DNA from: JAFECT01 sp963838235
GTDB taxonomy: Bacteria > Pseudomonadota > Alphaproteobacteria > Caulobacterales > Caulobacteraceae
Assembly (NCBI GenBank): GCA_963838235.1
Contig: CAWIQJ010000001.1
Coordinates: 124,001 to 188,000 of the forward strand
Length of the DNA: 64,000 bases
Direction of reading: 5' to 3'
The position numbers were made by a program, and so were the translations under genes. Shown here in pieces: positions 39,098-48,462 of this stretch (its first letter is position 1; each line of letters starts with the position of its first letter). The notes under the pieces were generated by a model. The model made no database searches and was not told where the DNA came from. It was given only the letters and a program-made list of their open reading frames with translations.

Positions 39098-39534
39098 ATC
39101 CGCGTTTCGAGTACCGTATCGGGGTCAACGCGACCGCCGAGCGCGTGTGGGAAGTGCTGTCGAATCTCGAACGCTGGGGCGACTGGAATCCGATGTATCC
39201 GCAAGCCTCCGGCAAGATCGCCATGGGCGCCACGCTCAATCTGCTGGAACACGTCGCCGGCCAACCGGACCGGCGCATCGAAGCGCGCGTGCTCGACTGG
39301 ACGCCGGAAGCGCAACTCGTCCTGCGCATCAAGGAAGGCGGCTTCGCGCGCCGGATGCAGTACTTCGAAATCGACCCGCTCGCCGGCAAGGACACCGCGG
39401 GCTGCATCTTCGCGGCGGGCACCTTCTTCGAAGGCTGGAACGCGAACGGCGCGGCGAAGAAATTGGGACGCGGCCTGAAGATCGGCTTCGCCCTGATGGC
39501 CGAGGCGCTGAAAGCCAAGATCGAGACCGGCTGA
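39094..39534 (+). CDS. SRPBCC-fold (Bet v1-like) protein
   Basis: A 146-residue cytosolic protein with the START/SRPBCC pattern: IGVNATAERVWEVLSNLERW, GDWNPMYPQASGKI, and the C-terminal helix GLKIGFALMAEALKAKIETG. These proteins bind hydrophobic ligands. It overlaps the DinB gene by 4 nt. No ligand can be inferred. Confidence 0.82.
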   Translation: MNPRFEYRIGVNATAERVWEVLSNLERWGDWNPMYPQASGKIAMGATLNLLEHVAGQPDRRIEARVLDWTPEAQLVLRIKEGGFARRMQYFEIDPLAGKDTAGCIFAAGTFFEGWNANGAAKKLGRGLKIGFALMAEALKAKIETG

Positions 39535-39606
39535 TCCGCGCACCGGGGTCGGCACGAATCGGGGGCTGAGGCGTTGGCTCCCCAACGGCTACGCCTGGAG
39601 GACCCC

Positions 39607-39987
39607 ATGAACCGCCTGTTCGCCTTGCCCGCCCTTGCCGCGGCGGCCCTTGGCGCCCTCGCCGACGCGCCCGCAAAGGTCCCCGCCTCGCTGAACGTGG
39701 CCTTCGACAACAGCATCGTCTCGACCTATCCGGACGGGCGGAAGAGCGAGATCTGGCTGAACCGCGACGGCAGCTACAAGGGCATGGGCCGGCGCAAGGA
39801 CCGCTCCGACGGTCACTGGACGCTGAAGGGCTCGAAAATCTGCCTGCGCCAGTCACACCCGATGGCGGTCCCCTTCACCTACTGCACGCCGCTGCGCTCG
39901 GGCGAGATCGGCACGACCTGGACCGCAAAGGCGGTGACCGGCGAACAGGTGCATGTGAAGATCGTCAAAGGCCGCGACGGCGAATAA
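39607..39987 (+). CDS. Hypothetical exported protein
   Basis: Not recognised. The 126-residue product begins with a signal peptide (MNRLFALPALAAAALGALAD). The mature part is beta-rich and resembles small lipocalin-like tails: SEIWLNRDGSYKGMGRRKDR, HWTLKGSKICLRQ and a second Cys in TYCTPLRSG, a possible disulfide. It has its own 70-nt upstream region after the SRPBCC gene. Similar small proteins occur in Caulobacterales, usually without annotation. Confidence 0.6.
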   Translation: MNRLFALPALAAAALGALADAPAKVPASLNVAFDNSIVSTYPDGRKSEIWLNRDGSYKGMGRRKDRSDGHWTLKGSKICLRQSHPMAVPFTYCTPLRSGEIGTTWTAKAVTGEQVHVKIVKGRDGE

Positions 39988-39996
39988 GTCTGCGAC

Positions 39997-40500
39997 TCAG
40001 GGCGGAGACCGGTCGCGCTCCAACGCGCCGGCCTTGCGCCAGGGCCAGACGAAGCCCGGGCGGCCGTGGTGGAAGACGAGCCAGCGGGTGCTGAAATAGT
40101 TGATCACCCAGGCGGTCAGTCCGCCGACGCTCATCGCCACAATGTGCATCGAAATGATCGGCAGCCGTGAGGACACGAAGGCCAGGTAGACGAAATAGTT
40201 GGCCCCGTTCCCGACCGCATTGGTCAGCATGTAACGAAACCACTGCCGCACCGCCCGGCGGCGGTGATGGATGCGCCGGAACACCAGGAAGCCGTTGGCG
40301 AAGAAGGTGACCTGCATCGCGGAGACCAGCGAGATGATCCGCGCGTAGGCCGGCTCGAGCCCCAGGGCGAGGCCGATTTTCAGCAGGATAAAGTCGGTCA
40401 CGAACCCCGCCAGGGAGACGCCGGAATACTTCAGCGCGGTCAGGACTTCGTGGCGGACGCGCTGGCGCCGCGACGGCTTGGGCGGGGCGGCGTCGATCAT
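39997..40500 (-). CDS. GtrA family membrane protein
   Basis: A 167-residue protein with four TM helices and the GtrA pattern: YSGVSLAGFVTDFILLKIGL, SAMQVTFFANGFLVFR, MLTNAVGNGANYFVYLAF and AWVINYFSTRWLVF. GtrA proteins are thought to help move lipid-linked sugars across the inner membrane. It is convergent with the exported protein at 39607 and divergent from the IscU-like gene. The glycosyltransferases at 44.4-47.0 kb are possible functional partners but not adjacent. Confidence 0.87.
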   Translation of the reverse strand: MIDAAPPKPSRRQRVRHEVLTALKYSGVSLAGFVTDFILLKIGLALGLEPAYARIISLVSAMQVTFFANGFLVFRRIHHRRRAVRQWFRYMLTNAVGNGANYFVYLAFVSSRLPIISMHIVAMSVGGLTAWVINYFSTRWLVFHHGRPGFVWPWRKAGALERDRSPP

Positions 40501-40607
40501 CCGTGGTCAACGTATCGGGGCTACAAGCGTTGCCGCTAGGCCTCAGATTGCCCCGCCCGGGCGGGGGCGACTCCACATTCGGGGGCTAAGCCCTTAGATT
40601 CAGGACG

Positions 40608-41069
40608 ATGATCGACGACCTCTACAGCCTGAAGATCCTGAAACTCGCCGCGCACATGCCGCGGACGGGGCGGCTTGCCGCGCCCGACGGGTCGGCCGAG
40701 CGGGTCGCCAAGCTGTGCGGCAGCCGGGCCCGGGTGGACGTCCGGGTCGAGGCCGGCCGGGTGGTCGACTACGCCCAGGAGGTCGAGGCCTGCGCCCTGG
40801 GCCAGGCCACCGCCGCCATCGTGGGCGAGCACGTGATCGGGGCCGAGGTCGCCGAGCTCGAGGCCGCCCGCGACCAGATGCGCGCCATGCTGAAATCGAA
40901 CGGCCCCGCGCCCTCGGGCCGGTTTGCCGACCTCGCCGCGCTGGAGCCGGTGAGGGACTATCCCGCCCGCCACGCCTCGGCGCTGGTGGCGCTGGAGGCC
41001 GCGGCTGAGGCCGCGCACCAGGCGCTGTCCGCCCGAACGCTGCGAACTAGCACCGCCGACGCGGCTTGA
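40608..41069 (+). CDS. IscU/NifU-like Fe-S scaffold domain protein
   Basis: A 153-residue protein like the small alphaproteobacterial NifU-N proteins: MIDDLYSLKILKLAAHMPRT, then LCGSRARVDVRVEAGRVVDY and EVEACALGQATAAIVGEHVI, with two of the usual three scaffold Cys visible (Cys37 and the ACALGQ Cys). It is often found just before yidD, as here; it overlaps the longest yidD frame. Real Fe-S scaffolding activity is uncertain because a ligand is missing. Confidence 0.8.
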   Translation: MIDDLYSLKILKLAAHMPRTGRLAAPDGSAERVAKLCGSRARVDVRVEAGRVVDYAQEVEACALGQATAAIVGEHVIGAEVAELEAARDQMRAMLKSNGPAPSGRFADLAALEPVRDYPARHASALVALEAAAEAAHQALSARTLRTSTADAA

Positions 41070-41125
41070 TCGCGGCTTTTCGCAGGTGCGATAAGCGCGC
41101 GAACTCGTTCGGCGCCCTGTCGGCC

Positions 41126-41389
41126 ATGAAACTCTACGAACACACCGTCAGAGGCGCGCACCGCGCCTACAAACTGACGCTTTCGCCCTTGATCGGGCGC
41201 CAATGCCGCTTTCTTCCGACCTGTTCGGACTATGCGGCAGAGGCCCTGATCGCACACGGACCCTGGCGCGGCGCATGGCTGGCCACAAGGCGCGTGTGTC
41301 GCTGCAATCCCTGGGGCGGTTCCGGTTACGACCCGGTCCCGCCTCCCAAGGTCCGGTCCGGAGAGACTCCGGCGGACCCGAAGGTATGA
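41126..41389 (+). CDS. yidD: Membrane protein insertion efficiency factor YidD
   Basis: An 87-residue protein with the full YidD signature: YKLTLSPLIGRQCRFLPTCS, DYAAEALIAHGPWRGAWLAT and RRVCRCNPWGGSGYDPVP, including the conserved Cys residues and amphipathic N terminus. The ATG at 41126 gives the usual length; a TTG at 41066 would add 20 residues. thrS starts 3 nt after the stop. Confidence 0.94.
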   Translation: MKLYEHTVRGAHRAYKLTLSPLIGRQCRFLPTCSDYAAEALIAHGPWRGAWLATRRVCRCNPWGGSGYDPVPPPKVRSGETPADPKV

Positions 41390-41392
41390 GAC

Positions 41393-43332
41393 ATGATCGA
41401 TCTGAAATTTCCTGACGGCGCCGTGCGACAATATCCCGACGACGCCACGGGCAAGGATGTGGCCCAGTCCATCTCGCCATCGCTGGCGAAGAAGGCGGTG
41501 CTGATAAAGCTGGACGGTGAATTGCGCGACCTCGAACGCCCGCTCGACAGGGGCGGCGCCATCGAGATCGTCACGCGTGACAGCCCCGACGCGCTGGAGA
41601 CCATCCGCCACGATACGGCCCACGTGCTGGCCGAGGCGGTGCAGGCGTTGTTCCCGGGAACGCAGGTGACCATCGGCCCGTCGATCGAGGATGGGTTCTA
41701 TTACGACTTCGCCCGCGAGGAGCCGTTCTCCATCGACGACTTCGCCAAGATCGAAGCCAAGATGCGCGAGATCATCGATCGCGACAGCAAGATCGTGCGC
41801 GAGGAGTGGGATCGCGACGACGCGATCAAACATTTCGAGTCGGTCGGCGAGACGTACAAGGCCGAGATTATCCGCGACCTGCCCGCGGGTGAAATCATCA
41901 CCCTCTATCGCCAGGGCGATTGGGTGGATCTGTGTCGTGGCCCGCACTTCCCCTCGACCAAGCATGTCGGCAAGGCGTTCAAACTGACCAAGCTCGCCGG
42001 CGCCTATTGGCGCGGCGACCATCGCAACGCGCAACTTCAGCGCATGTACGGTACGGCCTGGGCGTCGGAAGCCGAGCTCGACGCCTATCTCAAGCGGATG
42101 GAGGAGGCGGAGAAGCGCGACCACCGCACGCCTCGGCCGTCAGCCATGGACCTCTTCCACATGCAGGAAGAGGGCCGGGGCATGGTGTTCTGGCATCCCA
42201 AAGGCTGGACCCTGTAGCGCATGCTGGAAGACTACATGCGCCGCATGACCACGCGCGACGGCTATGTCGAGGTGAAGACGCCGCAGATCCTGGACCGGGT
42301 GCTGTGGGAAAAGTCAGGTCACTGGGAGAAGTTCCACGCCAACATGTTCGTCTGCGAGACGGACGAAGGCGAGGTGCTCGCGGTCAAGCCGATGAACTGC
42401 CCGGGCCATGTGCAGATTTTCAACCAGGGCCAGCAGTCCTACCGCGACCTGCCGATGCGCATGGGCGAGTTCGGCGGCCTGCACCGCTATGAGCGCGTCG
42501 GGCGCCTTGCACGGCCTGATGCGCGTGCGCGGCTTCGTGCAGGACGACGGCCACATCTTCTGCCGCGAAGACCAGGTCGGTGGACGAGACCAAGCGCTTC
42601 GTCGCCCTGTTGACCCAGGTCTATGCCGACCTCGACGTGAGCTGCACGACGTGAAGCTGGCGCTGCGGCCGGACCTGCGCGCGGGTACGGACGAGATCTG
42701 GGACCGCGCCGAGAGCGAGCTCGCCGCCGCCATCGCGGCGGCGGGCGTGCCGGTGGAAATCCTGCCGGGCGAGGGCGCCTTCTACGGCCCCAAGCTCGAG
42801 TTCCACCTGCGCGACGCCATCGGCCGCATCTGGCAGTGCGGCACCCACCAGCTCGACTTCGTCCTGCCCGAGCGGCTCGATGCGGAATACGTCGGCGAGG
42901 ACGGCCAGAAGCACCGGCCGGTGATGCTGCACCGGGCGATCTTCGGCTCGTTCGAACGCTTCATCGGCATTCTGATCGAACATTACGCGGGCGCCTTCCC
43001 GCTGTGGCTTTCGCCGGTGCAGGTGGTGGTGGCTACGATCACCTCCGACGCCGACGGCTTCGCTGAGGCGGCGGCCGCGAAACTACGCGCCGCGGGCCTG
43101 CGGGTGGAGACGGACCTGCGCAACGAGAAGATCGACTACAAGGTTCGCGAACACTCGGTCGGCCAAGGTCCCGGTCATCGCCGTGGTCGGTCGCCGCGAG
43201 GCCGAGGAGGGCAAGCTGGCATTGCGTCGCTTGGGTTCGGATGGCCAGGCGATCCTGACCGTGGACGAGGCGATCAGCACGCTCGTGGACGAGGCGACGC
43301 CGCCGGATCTGAAGCGAGAAAAAAAGCACTGA
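41393..43332 (+). CDS. thrS: Threonyl-tRNA synthetase (stop codon and frame breaks)
   Basis: A class II synthetase of about 645 residues. The TGS domain (MIDLKFPDGAVRQYPDDATG), the editing domain (RHDTAHVLAEAVQALFPGTQ, with WVDLCRGPHFPSTKHVGKAF) and the catalytic core (MNCPGHVQIFNQGQQSYRDL, WQCGTHQLDFVLPERLDAEY) are clear, as is the anticodon-binding C terminus ending LKREKKH. An in-frame TAG at 42215-42217 replaces an expected Trp, and indels lie near 42504, 42580, 42640 and 43165. The gene is essential and otherwise well conserved, so sequence error is the best explanation. The stop lies inside a repeat arm. Confidence 0.92.
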
Positions 43333-43503
43333 TCACGAAGAACTCGAAGAAAGAAAAGAAAGCGCGGGGCCAATCAGGCGTCGCGCTTTTTTTATCGACC
43401 GCGCATTGCGGTGTCCTTCATTGGCTTTCCGCGGGGCGCGCGCATCCGCGACCTCTTCGTGTCCTTATCTTCCTTTGAGTTCTTTGTGATCAGTGTTTTT
43501 TTA
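43318..43503. repeat. A-rich inverted repeat at the thrS/mvaB convergent junction
   Basis: Arms of about 40 nt at 43318-43357 and 43463-43503. The core CACTGATCACGAAGAACTC (43327-43345) pairs with 43477-43495 with one mismatch, and A/T runs extend the match outward. Both flanking genes end inside it: the thrS stop is in the left arm, the mvaB stop in the right. The same layout recurs at 55356-55499. Confidence 0.8.
43359..43393 (+). terminator. Intrinsic terminator of thrS
   Basis: The stem AAAGCGCG (43359-43366) and CGCGCTTT (43382-43389) encloses a 15-nt loop and runs into a T-run ending at 43393. It lies just inside the left arm of the larger inverted repeat. Confidence 0.7.
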
Positions 43504-44424
43504 GCGACGCGGCAGCGGGAAACCGCCGGCCTTGCTGAGCTTAGACGGCGGGGCCTTGCCCAGTTTCCCGCCCACCCACTTCGCTGTCTCGATCAGCACG
43601 TCCAGGTCATACCCCGTCTCGAACCCACCCCGCTCCAGCATGTACACGAGGTCTTCCGTCGCAATGTTGCCCGTCGCGTTGGGCGCAAACGGACACCCCC
43701 CGATGCCGCCGCAGGCGGCGTCGAGCACGCGGACACCCGCTTCGACACCGGCGTAGGCGTTGGCGAGACCGGTGTTGCGGGTGTCGTGGAAGTGCAGGCG
43801 CAGCACCGCGTCCGGGGCGGCCTTCTGCGCGGCCTCGACCTTGCGGCGTACCGACCAGGGGTCGCCGACGCCGATGGTGTCGGCAAGCGCTATCTCGGGG
43901 ATCTTCATCGCGGCGAGTTCACGCACGATGGCGGCGACCTGGTCGACCGACACTTCGCCGTCGAACGGGCAGCCCCAGACGGTGGAGATTGTCGCCGACA
44001 GGCGCGGACCGCCTGAGCCCGAGCCCGCGGAGTTGTGTGCGCGCTCGGCGATCTCGGCGACCATGGCGAGCTGTTGTTTGACGCTCATGCCGCTGTTGGC
44101 CTGGGCGAAACCGTCCGAGGCCGCGAGCGAGATGTTGGCCTCGTCGACTCCGGCCTCCACCGCGCGGTCGTAGCCCTTGGCGTTCAGCACCAGGCCGATG
44201 CGCGAGCGGCCGGGCGTCTTGCCGAGCGCCGCGCTGACCTCTTCGGCGCCCGCCATCTGCGGCACGCGCTTGGGGTTGACGAAGGAGACGGTCTCGATGC
44301 GTCGCGCGCCCGCCGCTTCAAGTTTTTCGATGAAGGCGAGCTTGTCTTCCACCGACAGGACGGCGGCTTCGTTCTGCAGGCCGTCGCGCGGGCCGACTTC
44401 GACGATCTCGATGGGCTCACTCAT
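43501..44424 (-). CDS. mvaB: Hydroxymethylglutaryl-CoA lyase
   Basis: Cleaves HMG-CoA to acetoacetate and acetyl-CoA, the last step of leucine breakdown. The 307-residue TIM-barrel protein has IEIVEVGPRDGLQNEAAVLS, VSFVNPKRVPQMAGAEEV, LHFHDTRNTGLANAYAG with metal-binding His residues, and the catalytic Cys loop GGIGGCPFAPNATGNIATED. It overlaps the upstream glycosyltransferase gene by 8 nt. No other leucine-degradation gene is nearby. The acetoacetate produced could feed the phaA/phaB module. Confidence 0.95.
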   Translation of the reverse strand: MSEPIEIVEVGPRDGLQNEAAVLSVEDKLAFIEKLEAAGARRIETVSFVNPKRVPQMAGAEEVSAALGKTPGRSRIGLVLNAKGYDRAVEAGVDEANISLAASDGFAQANSGMSVKQQLAMVAEIAERAHNSAGSGSGGPRLSATISTVWGCPFDGEVSVDQVAAIVRELAAMKIPEIALADTIGVGDPWSVRRKVEAAQKAAPDAVLRLHFHDTRNTGLANAYAGVEAGVRVLDAACGGIGGCPFAPNATGNIATEDLVYMLERGGFETGYDLDVLIETAKWVGGKLGKAPPSKLSKAGGFPLPRR

Positions 44425-46219
44425 GACCCGACTCTGAAGATTGGGGCTTCGTCCTCGACTGGTAGAGGGTCAGGGTCACCGGCTTGCCTTTCGAATAGTT
44501 CACGCCCTTCACCGTCGCCACCGCAACCGCGCTCAGGTTCTGTCTGGCGAGCTGGGCCAGGAAGGCCGGCTCGTCTTTCGAATCGACCGCCACCGGCCGG
44601 CCTTCGCCGATGGCGTCGGCGGCGTCGTCCATGTCGACGGGTGCGATCAGCTGGGTCTCCGTGCCCAAGAGGAAGACCAGGCTGGGCTCGGCATAGCCCA
44701 GAACCGCGATAGGCCCCGGGGTCAGGCCGTTGCGAGGATCGATGTGGTGCGCGCTCACCGCCTGCGCCAGGGATCGGGTGAGCCAGAGCGGCGTCATCCG
44801 CGGCGCCAGGCCGCCCGCCAGAGCGGCGTGAGCCAGCAATCCGCCGGCGCAGGTGACGAGCAGCGCCTTGGCCTTGTCGTCGCGCTTGAACAGCAGGGCG
44901 ATGCCGGCGCTCGCGCCCGCCAAGGCGAAGATGACGGTCAGCGCGACCCAAACCCAGTCTAGGGTTGCGCCGCCGTACTTCACCGTAACGACGATCGCTA
45001 CCGTACTGACGACGATGGCGGCGAAGGCGCTCAGCACCGCGCCGATCCAGCGCGCGCTCCATTTGATCGAGGTGAGCGGCCGCCAAACGGCGCCGATCAC
45101 CGGCGTGCGCGCGAGGAAGGCCGAACTTGCGCGGGTCGCTTCCGACAAGCCGTCTTCCGGCGACGGCTCGAGCGGCGTGAACAGCGACGCGATCAACCAC
45201 GCCAGGGCGCCGTAGAGCGGCAGGGTGTAGTGCACCAGCTTGGTCGGCGCGAGTTCGAACACGAACCAGCTCGGGACCAGCCAGCACAGCGCGAAGCGCA
45301 CGCCGGTGTTCGCGCGATGGTGCCAGCCCGACGCGAGCGCGGCCGGCATCAGGATGGTCGCCGGGAACAGCAGCAGCGGCAGCAGCAACAGGTGATAGCC
45401 CGGCGGCGCGCCGTGGCTCTCCTGACCGCCGGCGACCTTTGACGCGAGGTCGGAGGTGACCGCCGTGGTCCAGAAACTGCCGTCGGTGGCGACGGTGATG
45501 GCCAGCGCCCAAGGTCCGCAGATCGCGAGCACGACCAGCGGTCCCCACTTCCATCCGATGCGCCGGATCCAGCCCCAGTCGCGATCCCACAGGCCGAGCG
45601 CGATCAGCGTCAGACCCGCGACCATCGGGCCGATCGGCCCCTTGATCAGGATCGACACGGCCATGGCGATCCAGAACACCAGCTTCAGCCGCTTCTGCAG
45701 CGGCTCACCCGCGCGCGCCTGGGCGTAAAGCCGGCCCAGCGCCGCGAGCGCGAGTGTGGTCGCCCCGCACAAGACCGCGTCGGTCTTGGCGATGCCGGCC
45801 TCGGTGGAGAGAATGAAACTGGTCCCCAGCGCGATCCCTGCCAGCACGCCGCCGCGCGATCCGAAAAATCGCGTCGCGCCCCAGGCGCAGGCGGCCGCCG
45901 CGACCAGGGCGCCCAGCAGCGAGGGGATGCGATAGGCCCAGATCTGGCGCGCCCAGGCGCTGGAGAAGACGCTGACCGAGGCCGCCTGCAGCCAGTGGAT
46001 GCCCACCGGCTTCTTGTGCCGGGGCGTGTCCTGGAACTGGATGTTCACGAAGTCCCGGGTCTCGAGCATCTGCGCCGTGGCCTGGGCGAAGCGCGACTCG
46101 TCGCGGTCGAGCGGCGGCAGGGCCATCAGCCCCGGCAGTCCGGCGAGAAAGGCGATCAACGCGGCCAGGGCCGGGCCGCGCCAGCCCCGGATCAGGCGAT
46201 CCACATCGAGATTCGACAT
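44417..46219 (-). CDS. ArnT-like GT39 family membrane glycosyltransferase
   Basis: About 600 residues with roughly a dozen TM helices. The N-terminal LMALPPLDRDESRFAQATAQ has the Asp-Glu pair of PMT/ArnT enzymes, and HKKPVGIHWLQAASVSVF is typical of ArnT relatives. A long C-terminal region is partly periplasmic. Such enzymes move sugars from undecaprenyl-phosphate donors to lipid A or other envelope acceptors; which one cannot be told. It is divergent from a dolichol-phosphate-mannose-type GT2, the expected donor-lipid maker. Confidence 0.88.
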   Translation of the reverse strand: MSNLDVDRLIRGWRGPALAALIAFLAGLPGLMALPPLDRDESRFAQATAQMLETRDFVNIQFQDTPRHKKPVGIHWLQAASVSVFSSAWARQIWAYRIPSLLGALVAAAACAWGATRFFGSRGGVLAGIALGTSFILSTEAGIAKTDAVLCGATTLALAALGRLYAQARAGEPLQKRLKLVFWIAMAVSILIKGPIGPMVAGLTLIALGLWDRDWGWIRRIGWKWGPLVVLAICGPWALAITVATDGSFWTTAVTSDLASKVAGGQESHGAPPGYHLLLLPLLLFPATILMPAALASGWHHRANTGVRFALCWLVPSWFVFELAPTKLVHYTLPLYGALAWLIASLFTPLEPSPEDGLSEATRASSAFLARTPVIGAVWRPLTSIKWSARWIGAVLSAFAAIVVSTVAIVVTVKYGGATLDWVWVALTVIFALAGASAGIALLFKRDDKAKALLVTCAGGLLAHAALAGGLAPRMTPLWLTRSLAQAVSAHHIDPRNGLTPGPIAVLGYAEPSLVFLLGTETQLIAPVDMDDAADAIGEGRPVAVDSKDEPAFLAQLARQNLSAVAVATVKGVNYSKGKPVTLTLYQSRTKPQSSESGHE

Positions 46220-46282
46220 CGGGGAGCCTCTAGCACGCGGCGTCTGTCGAGTGGGACGGAACCTGCTAAGAGGGCTCCCGCT

Positions 46283-47029
46283 ATGTCCACGAATTCGCCC
46301 GCTGAATCCGCCGCGCCCGACATCTCCGTCGTGGTCCCCGTCCATGACGAAGCGGGCCTGGCCGGCGCGCTGGCCCGCGAGATCGCCGACGCCTTCCAGG
46401 GCCGCGCCTACGAGATGATCTTCGTCGACGACGCCAGCCGCGACGGCACCTTGGCGGAGCTGACCGCCGCCAAGGCCGAGCTTCCCGCGCTCAGAATCTT
46501 GTCCCACCGCAAGAACGCGGGGCAGAGCCGGGCAATCCGCTCGGGGGTGCTGGCAGCCCGGGGCCCGGTGATCGTGACCCTGGACGGTGACGGCCAGAAC
46601 CCGCCGGCCGACGGTCCGGGCCTCTACGACGCCCTGGTTTCAGCCCCGCCGCAGGTGGCCCTGGTCGGCGGCCGCCGGGCCAAGCGCCAGGACTCCGCGG
46701 CCAAGCGCTGGGCCTCCCGTTTCGCCAACAATGTCCGCAAGGGTCTGCTCAAGGACCAGGCCGATGACACCGGATGCGGTCTGAAAGCGTTCCGTCGGGA
46801 CGCCTTTCTACGGCTCCCGTATTTCGATCACATGCACCGCTATTTGCCGGCGCTGATGATCCGCGAGGGTTACGAGGTTCGCTTTAAGGACGTAAACCAT
46901 AGACACCGGACGGCCGGACGGTCGAAGTACACCAACCTGGGGCGGCTGTGGGCCGCTTTCTCCGACCTCCAGGGCGTCCTGTGGCTTAATTCTCGGGCCC
47001 GCGACGCGGGTAGGGTGGAGGAGCAATGA
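46283..47029 (+). CDS. GT2 family polyprenyl-phosphate glycosyltransferase
   Basis: A 248-residue GT-A fold enzyme of the DPM1 type: ISVVVPVHDEAGLAGALARE, MIFVDDASRDGTLAEL, VTLDGDGQNPPADGPGLYDA with the metal-binding DxD-like pair, and DTGCGLKAFRRDAFLRLPYF. It has no C-terminal TM pair, so it is probably peripheral. It likely makes an undecaprenyl-phosphate sugar used by the divergent ArnT-like enzyme; this pairing is inferred from adjacency. It overlaps the next gene by 4 nt. Confidence 0.9.
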   Translation: MSTNSPAESAAPDISVVVPVHDEAGLAGALAREIADAFQGRAYEMIFVDDASRDGTLAELTAAKAELPALRILSHRKNAGQSRAIRSGVLAARGPVIVTLDGDGQNPPADGPGLYDALVSAPPQVALVGGRRAKRQDSAAKRWASRFANNVRKGLLKDQADDTGCGLKAFRRDAFLRLPYFDHMHRYLPALMIREGYEVRFKDVNHRHRTAGRSKYTNLGRLWAAFSDLQGVLWLNSRARDAGRVEEQ

Positions 47030-47541
47030 GCAAGACGTCCGCAACCGTGGCTGCAGCTGGCGCGTTGAGCCACGGCAGAGTAAATCAGCGTTCGAGTGAC
47101 CAGTCTTCGGGAGGGTCCGTTATGTTTGCTGCGTTTCCGCTGCTCGCAATACCGGTGGTGATCTACAATTTCTTCGCCGTCACCATGATCGCGTCCTCGA
47201 AGGCGGGCGCCTTCGCCGATGCGTGGACCCATACCCTGTTCAACGTTCCCATGCCGCGGAATGCCCAGTGGGCAGTCAGCGGCAGCGATCTGCTGATCTT
47301 CCTGTCGCTGTTCATGCTGTTTTTCGAACTCCTGAAGGCGACGAGCAACAACAAGATCGCGATCATCAATCACTCGCTGTCGATGATCCTGTTCGTGATC
47401 TGCTTGGTCGAATTTCTGCTCGTCCCGGCGTTCGCCACCTCGACCTTCGCCCTCATCGCGCTGATGACCCTGCTCGACGTGATGGCGGGCTTCATCGTCA
47501 CCATCGTCGCCTCGCGCCGCGAGCTCGAAGTCAACAACTGA
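47026..47541 (+). CDS. Four-helix inner membrane protein
   Basis: A 171-residue protein with a Ser/Ala-rich N terminus, then four TM helices: FAAFPLLAIPVVIYNFFAVT, LLIFLSLFMLFFELLK, SMILFVICLVEFLLVPAFAT and LIALMTLLDVMAGFIVTIVA. Similar unnamed proteins are found in alphaproteobacteria. The start at 47026 overlaps the GT2 stop; an internal Met33 is also possible. Coupling to the GT2 suggests an envelope role. Confidence 0.75.
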   Translation: MSKTSATVAAAGALSHGRVNQRSSDQSSGGSVMFAAFPLLAIPVVIYNFFAVTMIASSKAGAFADAWTHTLFNVPMPRNAQWAVSGSDLLIFLSLFMLFFELLKATSNNKIAIINHSLSMILFVICLVEFLLVPAFATSTFALIALMTLLDVMAGFIVTIVASRRELEVNN

Positions 47542-47560
47542 GTCCATCGTCGGCGTGACG

Positions 47561-47960
47561 ATGAACGACCTTATGCGCTTTGCGGCCACGGTCGAACGCG
47601 ACCCCGGAGTTCGAGGCGTGGTTCGCGTCCCCGCACCACGAACTGCGTCGCATGGCCGAGCCCTGGTTTCAGCGCATGCGCGACTGCGGTCACGACGTTC
47701 GCGAACTACTGCACGACGGTTGTCCTACTGCCTGCGTCGGCGACGCCGCGTTCGGCTATGTCGGCGCGTTCAAGACCCACGTGAATGTCGGCTTTTTCCA
47801 CGGCGCCGCGCTCGACGATCCAGCCGGTCTTCTGGAAGGCGCCGGCAAGCGCATGCGGCATGTGAAGATAAGATGGGGTCAGCCGGTGGACGCCGAGGCC
47901 TTGAACGGCCTCATCGCGGCGGCCTGTCGCGATATCCGGCGACGACTTCGCGCCGGCTAA
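47561..47960 (+). CDS. DUF1801 family protein (frame interrupted)
   Basis: About 132 residues. After the start MNDLMRFAATVERDP the frame shifts near 47605 (an extra C); corrected, it reads PEFEAWFASPHHELRRMAEP, then VGAFKTHVNVGFFHGAAL and LLEGAGKRMRHVKIRWGQPV, the typical DUF1801/YdhG-like end. Function is unknown; members have an NTF2-unrelated alpha/beta fold. Confidence 0.8.
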
Positions 47961-48141
47961 GCGCGCCTTCAGCTGAAGGCGGTGAACAGGATTGCGACGA
48001 TCACGACGTCGATCGAGCGGATCAGGAAAGCGAACAGCAAGGTCATCGAACTCGGGCCCGTCTCAAGAAGGTTACCGAGTTCTTAATGCAATCGCCGCGC
48101 CGTCGGGAGTCCTTTCACCCGCTGGGTTTGCGTCTTGGTTA

Positions 48142-48462
48142 CTAGATCTCCGTCTTGGTGATGCGTCCCTTTTTGGGACGCCGGTCGGCGGCGCCGGAGT
48201 ATTCCGCGCCGAGGTAGCCCGCCCGCGCCCGCTGCAGGGTTTCAGGGCCGCCCTTCAGGCCGCGCTTTTCGCCTTCGCCCAGCATCTGGGCCGTAACGGC
48301 GGCGTCGGCAGCGGGCTTGTCGGTCTTCGGCGCATCCTTGGCGGCGCCGGTGGCGACGGGCAGGCGGGTCTCGGCCGCGGCCTGGTCGACCGCGCGTCGG
48401 CCGGGCGAGCGCGGCTGGCCGGTCGCCTTGCGCGCGCCATCTTGAGCGTCGTCGCCGCTCAT
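48142..48462 (-). CDS. Conserved hypothetical protein downstream of phaR
   Basis: A 106-residue protein. The first half is low-complexity, Ala/Lys/Asp-rich and probably disordered; the second half is compact and more conserved-looking: GEGEKRGLKGGPETLQRARA, then YLGAEYSGAADRRPKKGRIT. The ATG overlaps the phaR stop (ATGA), so translation is probably coupled. Not recognised; a granule-related role would be guesswork. Confidence 0.6.
   Translation of the reverse strand: MSGDDAQDGARKATGQPRSPGRRAVDQAAAETRLPVATGAAKDAPKTDKPAADAAVTAQMLGEGEKRGLKGGPETLQRARAGYLGAEYSGAADRRPKKGRITKTEI

Noticed and set aside
47969..48046. 25-residue hydrophobic ORF on the minus strand (MTLLFAFLIRSIDVVIVAIL...)
   Set aside because: It would make a single TM microprotein, but there is no ribosome-binding site and nothing recognised; length alone makes it likely by chance.
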